Shown in pieces: positions 5,513 to 8,421 of a stretch of 8,421 bases of DNA. Source of the DNA: JBIKVP01 sp044356745 (GTDB lineage Bacteria; Pseudomonadota; Alphaproteobacteria; Rhizobiales; Beijerinckiaceae); contig JBIKVP010000081.1 of NCBI GenBank assembly GCA_044356745.1, positions 1-8,421 of the forward strand, written 5' to 3'. Under the pieces are notes generated by a model. It was not told the DNA's origin. It searched no databases and saw only the letters and a program-made list of their open reading frames with translations. The number at the start of each line of letters is the position of its first letter. Within the stretch, counting starts at the first letter, position 1. Made by a program: the position numbers and the translations under genes.

Positions 5513-6661
5513 CTACCCCTCTCTGAGTGGGAAAACAAGAACCTCTTGCGGAATGATGTCGATTCCAACATCTTGCCCCATCACGACTGTTTCCCCGAGT
5601 GCAGTGCGTAATCTCACTCGCAGCGGTGTGTCCATGCCTTGCACGGCCAATCCCACTAACTCAACAGGCCCAAGGCAACGCCGTTCAATCACACGGGCGG
5701 GAACACAAAAACCAGCAGGGGCAAGTTTAATTCCTTGCGGGCGAATACAAACACTCACCGACGTGCCTTCCTCTAGATGTGGTGCAGGGATTACGGCAAA
5801 GGGTAAATCCACACGTCCTTTATGAACTATGCCGTTCACCTCATTGAGATCACTAAAGAAACGTGCTGCATAAACATCCATAGGACGACGATAAATATCC
5901 TCGGGTGTACCTACCTGAACAATGTGTCCATGACGCATGAGCACAATACGATCAGCTAATCGCATCGCTTCTTCAGCATCGTGCGTGACAAGCAGCGTAG
6001 TTGCGCCACTTTCACGAATAAGGGCAAGTGTTTCTTCGCGCACCGTGTCCCGCAAGCTTTGATCAAGGTTGGAGAATGGCTCATCCATCAACAATACACC
6101 AGGGCGCGGCGCAATCGCACGGGCAAGGGCGACGCGTTGCTGTTCGCCGCCTGAAAGGGCGTGTGGATAGGTATTGGCAAAGGCTTCCATCCCAACCCTT
6201 GCCAACATGTTTAAAGCTTGTGCTCTCGCTTCCTGTTTGGAGAGGTATCTTAAACCAAACAAGACATTGCTGAGCACATCCATATGCGGAAACAACGCAT
6301 AATCCTGAAACATGAGGCTTAAATGGCGTTTTTCCGGTGCGAGAAGGGTAGTTGGAGAACTCACCTCGCGCTCATCTAGTAAGATTCGCCCCTTCGTTGG
6401 TCGCTCTAAACCCGCGACAAGGCGTAATAAACTGGTTTTGCCGCCACCAGATTGTCCAAGAAAACAGATAATCTCACCAGCTGTGATGGTTAAGTTCACG
6501 TCCTTTACGGCAAATGTCTCATCGTAAGCCAGATGCAAATTATCAAAGGTGAGGCTTGCCGGAATAGCTGCACCCGCCGTGCCGCGCTGCCCCCATGGGC
6601 GAGACCATAAACGCGCAGGTTGCGCTGTTTCAACGCTGGCCTGATCAATTGGTGCGCTCAT
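5513..6661 (-). CDS. ABC transporter ATP-binding protein, FbpC/PotA-like with TOBE domain
   Basis: This is a 382-aa nucleotide-binding subunit of the iron/polyamine/sulfate class of importers. Walker A is GQSGGGKT (69-76), differing from the usual GPSGSGKS/T by Gln70 and Gly73. The Q-loop is FQDYALFPH with Gln119, the signature is LSGGEQQR (169-176), Walker B is VLLMDE (189-194), and the D-loop SNLD and H-loop His227 are present. ATPase function therefore looks intact. Residues from about 270 form a TOBE-like regulatory domain containing VCIRPQGIKL. About 35 residues of low-complexity N-terminal extension precede the first beta strand. No permease or binding-protein gene is visible, so the substrate is unknown. 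Its ATG overlaps the scpB stop (ATGA, 4 nt), so it is very likely translated together with scpB. Lying between scpB and tatA is unusual. Confidence 0.92.
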   Translation of the reverse strand: MSAPIDQASVETAQPARLWSRPWGQRGTAGAAIPASLTFDNLHLAYDETFAVKDVNLTITAGEIICFLGQSGGGKTSLLRLVAGLERPTKGRILLDEREVSSPTTLLAPEKRHLSLMFQDYALFPHMDVLSNVLFGLRYLSKQEARAQALNMLARVGMEAFANTYPHALSGGEQQRVALARAIAPRPGVLLMDEPFSNLDQSLRDTVREETLALIRESGATTLLVTHDAEEAMRLADRIVLMRHGHIVQVGTPEDIYRRPMDVYAARFFSDLNEVNGIVHKGRVDLPFAVIPAPHLEEGTSVSVCIRPQGIKLAPAGFCVPARVIERRCLGPVELVGLAVQGMDTPLRVRLRTALGETVVMGQDVGIDIIPQEVLVFPLREG

Positions 6662-7413
6662 GATGTGCTCACATTAAAAAGCGTCGCCTCATCCTCTTCA
6701 AGAGGATCTTCATCTGCATTTAGAGCTGGATCGTCAGATGGATTGGGCACATGAAGATGTGAAGGTACACGCCCCTCAATAAACCCTGCGCCTTTGAGTT
6801 CTTCAAGACCAGGTAAATCAGACAGTGCTTCTAAACCAAAATGAGCCAGAAATGCAGGTGTTGTGCCATAGGTGACGGGTCGCCCCGGTGTTTTTCTCCT
6901 TCCACGCAAACGTACCCAGCCCGTTTCAAGCAATGTATCGAGCGTGCCGCGCATCGTTGATACACCCCGAATATCTTCAATTTCAGCACGTGTGACAGGT
7001 TGATGATAGGCAATGATCGCAAGGGTTTCGAGTGCGACTTTCGAGAGTTTTCGCGGCTCCTCCTTCACAATAGCGATGAGATCCGTCAAATCAGGCGCGG
7101 TGCGAAACTGCCAACCTTGTGCTGTATGCACGAGCTGCACCCCCCGTGATTGATAATCGCGCTGCAACTGTGTCATCAGGTCATTGAGATGCAAGTCATG
7201 AGGCACTTGTAATGCCAGATCAGCATCGCTCACAGGTTCTACACTGGCGAACACAATCGCTTCCAAACGCCGAAGTGTAAAACCTCTCCGCTCATCATGA
7301 TGCGCATCATCAGGGGATGGGTTACCTGTCATAGTAGTTTGATGCCCTTTATCCTGTCTGATTATTGATATTACATCAGAGTGTGATGCGAAAGATTTTG
7401 GCGAGCATGACAT
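6658..7413 (-). CDS. scpB: Segregation and condensation protein ScpB
   Basis: ScpB is the winged-helix dimer subunit of the SMC-ScpAB condensin that compacts and separates chromosomes. The 251-aa protein carries RRLEAIVFASVEPV (48-61), then LSKVALETLAIIAYHQPVTR (123-142) leading into EIEDIRGV. These are followed by GRRKTPGRPVTYGTTPAFL (171-189), the most conserved part of the family. The C-terminus is acidic (DEDPLEEDE, 234-242). The start at 7413 lies 2 nt after the scpA stop. It gives a polar extension of about 40 residues before homology, so a later start at Met28 (7332) cannot be excluded; the tight spacing to scpA favours 7413. It overlaps the downstream ABC gene by 4 nt. Confidence 0.95.
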   Translation of the reverse strand: MSCSPKSFASHSDVISIIRQDKGHQTTMTGNPSPDDAHHDERRGFTLRRLEAIVFASVEPVSDADLALQVPHDLHLNDLMTQLQRDYQSRGVQLVHTAQGWQFRTAPDLTDLIAIVKEEPRKLSKVALETLAIIAYHQPVTRAEIEDIRGVSTMRGTLDTLLETGWVRLRGRRKTPGRPVTYGTTPAFLAHFGLEALSDLPGLEELKGAGFIEGRVPSHLHVPNPSDDPALNADEDPLEEDEATLFNVSTS

Positions 7414-7415
7414 AT

Positions 7416-8228
7416 TTACTCTTTCACGGTGACGTGTTCAGGCTGTTTCAACCACAGTGGCGCGAAAGCGCGATCTTGGCGAATGTGTAAACACCCTTCT
7501 CTCACCATTTCAAGCGCGGCACTGAAAGAAGAGGCTTTGACATCTTTTAAAGCGTATTGCTGGGGCAGGTATGCGGTGAGAAGCACATCAAGGGTTTGCC
7601 AGTCACGGGCGTGATCGGGAATTAATTTCATCAGCATTTCTCGCGCTTCAATCAGCGACCAGACCTGCCGTTGAGGAAGCGTAGCACGCTCAGATGAGCG
7701 CTTTTGACAATTCTCACCATACGCATTGAGAAGATCATAGATATTAGCTTGCCAAACGGGGCGTATCATTGTGTTGACGGGCTCGACTTGGCCTCGTGTG
7801 AACGTATCACGTCCTAATTGAGGAAGTGCATCAAGTGCTCTTCCGACACGGCGAATCACTTCAAGGCGCTGGAGTTTGAAAGCAAGCGCTGCGGCAAGCT
7901 CATCCGGCATGGGTGACTCATCTTCATCAGTGGGCGGTTCTGGAAGCAGGAGTCGTGATTTCAGATAAGCCAGCCATGCCGCCATGACGAGATAGTCGGC
8001 GGCAAGTTCAAGCCGCAGCGCACGCGCTGCTTCAATAAAACGCAAATATTGTTCAGCCAATGCGAGAATTGAAATAGCGCGTAAATCCACTTTTTGGCGA
8101 CGTGCAAGCTCTAAAAGGACATCAAGCGGCCCTTCAAAGCCTTCAATATCAAGAATCAGCGCTGAATCATTCTCATCACTGTCAAAATTTAAAAATTGTG
8201 ATGTCGATATTTGAGAAGATTCAAACAT
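7416..8228 (-). CDS. scpA: Segregation and condensation protein ScpA
   Basis: ScpA is the kleisin that bridges the SMC heads and binds ScpB. The 270-aa product has the family's N-terminal signature FEGPLDVLLELARRQKVDL (31-49), then ISILALAEQYL. The helix ELAADYLVMAAWLAYLKSR (74-92) runs into LLLP, and a C-terminal winged-helix region (about 185-265) is expected to contact SMC. An acidic linker (about 99-110) follows the N-terminal domain. AGAAGAG lies about 12 nt before ATG 8228. It is the first gene of the visible minus-strand block. In many relatives scpA follows nagZ; here an IS630 end lies about 68 bp upstream, so any original upstream partner has been separated or lost. Confidence 0.95.
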   Translation of the reverse strand: MFESSQISTSQFLNFDSDENDSALILDIEGFEGPLDVLLELARRQKVDLRAISILALAEQYLRFIEAARALRLELAADYLVMAAWLAYLKSRLLLPEPPTDEDESPMPDELAAALAFKLQRLEVIRRVGRALDALPQLGRDTFTRGQVEPVNTMIRPVWQANIYDLLNAYGENCQKRSSERATLPQRQVWSLIEAREMLMKLIPDHARDWQTLDVLLTAYLPQQYALKDVKASSFSAALEMVREGCLHIRQDRAFAPLWLKQPEHVTVKE

Positions 8229-8295
8229 GATTTAAAAGGCTCTTCTTAAGCTTCATAAACACAGCGTAAACGTCAAAAAGAGTTCTTACAATCTC
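8229..8295 (-). promoter_or_regulatory. Leader between IS630 end and scpA; promoter expected but not identified
   Basis: About 67 bp separate the IS terminal repeat from the scpA start. A minus-strand TTGACG (8276-8271) resembles a -35 box, but TATGAA (8257-8252) is only 13 bp away, too close for a standard sigma-70 promoter. The scp-tat block must therefore be read from a promoter here that I do not recognise or from within the IS630 element. Confidence 0.2.
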
Positions 8296-8325
8296 TTATA
8301 CCCCTCGTGAGTGAAGAGTTGGCGT
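8296..8325 (+). repeat. IS630-type terminal inverted repeat, left end of right element
   Basis: TTATACCCCTC, five variable bases (gtgag), then TGAAGAGTTGG is the inverted match of 97-126. It stands 38 bp before a transposase start and so marks the left end of the element. TATA at the edge is compatible with a TA target duplication. Confidence 0.8.
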
Positions 8326-8362
8326 TATCTTTTTATTAAGGTTGTTTTGATTCCAATTTGGT

Positions 8363-8421
8363 ATGGGTACGCTTTTAGAACCGGATCAACGGCAGGAGCT
8401 TTTGAAACGCCACCGCACCGA
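8363..8421 (+). CDS. IS630-family transposase, N-terminal start (partial, leaves at the right)
   Basis: ATG 8363 begins MGTLLEPDQRQELLKRHRT, 19 residues before the window ends. IS630-family transposases often start with this type of short segment (L..E.R..L...HR.E) ahead of a helix-turn-helix that binds the terminal repeats. An in-frame stop lies just upstream (TGA 8348-8350), so the start is fairly secure, although no good ribosome site is seen. The inverted repeat at 8296-8325 in front of it, matched at the far left after a transposase end, supports the call. The catalytic domain is outside the window. Confidence 0.65.
   Translation, partial: MGTLLEPDQRQELLKRHRT

Noticed and set aside
1..8421. 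Composite transposon carrying the whole window
   Set aside because: The interior holds core genes (scpAB, tatABC, tRNA-Ser) in a familiar alphaproteobacterial order. Two separate insertions explain the ends more simply.

Overview
The window suggests an alphaproteobacterium of moderate to low GC. The minus-strand series scpA, scpB, tatA, tatB, tatC is a well-known alphaproteobacterial arrangement. The ScpA, ScpB and TatA sequences look most like the Rhodospirillales/Acetobacteraceae side of the class, but that placement is recall only, and no taxon can be fixed without a search.

Layout, left to right. Positions 1-126 hold the 3' end of an IS630-family transposase and its terminal inverted repeat. 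Next comes a minus-strand remnant of an IS6-family transposase (about 164-481), then a scrap resembling the N-terminus of a serine recombinase (545-589). A large GC-rich plus-strand gene for a TAP-like alpha/beta hydrolase follows (683-2635). A tRNA-Ser(GCU) gene lies on the minus strand (2809-2899). Its 5' flank is an array of 88-bp tandem repeats (2888 to about 3170); each unit copies the first 12 nt of the tRNA and carries conserved hairpins. The rest is a compact minus-strand block read from right to left: scpA, scpB, an ABC ATPase, tatA, tatB, tatC and then a copper chaperone gene of the PCuAC type. At 8296 the block meets the left terminal repeat of a second IS630-family element, whose transposase begins at 8363 and runs off the window.

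How the genes work together. ScpA and ScpB are the non-SMC subunits of the SMC-ScpAB condensin and are encoded 2 nt apart. The ABC ATPase overlaps scpB by 4 nt and looks like the nucleotide-binding subunit of an iron/polyamine/sulfate-class importer, but no permease or binding protein is nearby. TatA, TatB and TatC form the complete twin-arginine protein export system. The PCuAC protein is a periplasmic Cu(I) carrier, typically serving cytochrome oxidase assembly, with a Sec-type signal peptide.

The left third (1 to about 2700) is a patchwork of decayed mobile elements beside a gene whose base composition differs clearly from the housekeeping block. It is probably acquired DNA. The most unusual structure is the tRNA-flanking repeat array. 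Each unit also carries a 9- to 10-nt sequence complementary to the D-arm region of the adjacent tRNA-Ser.
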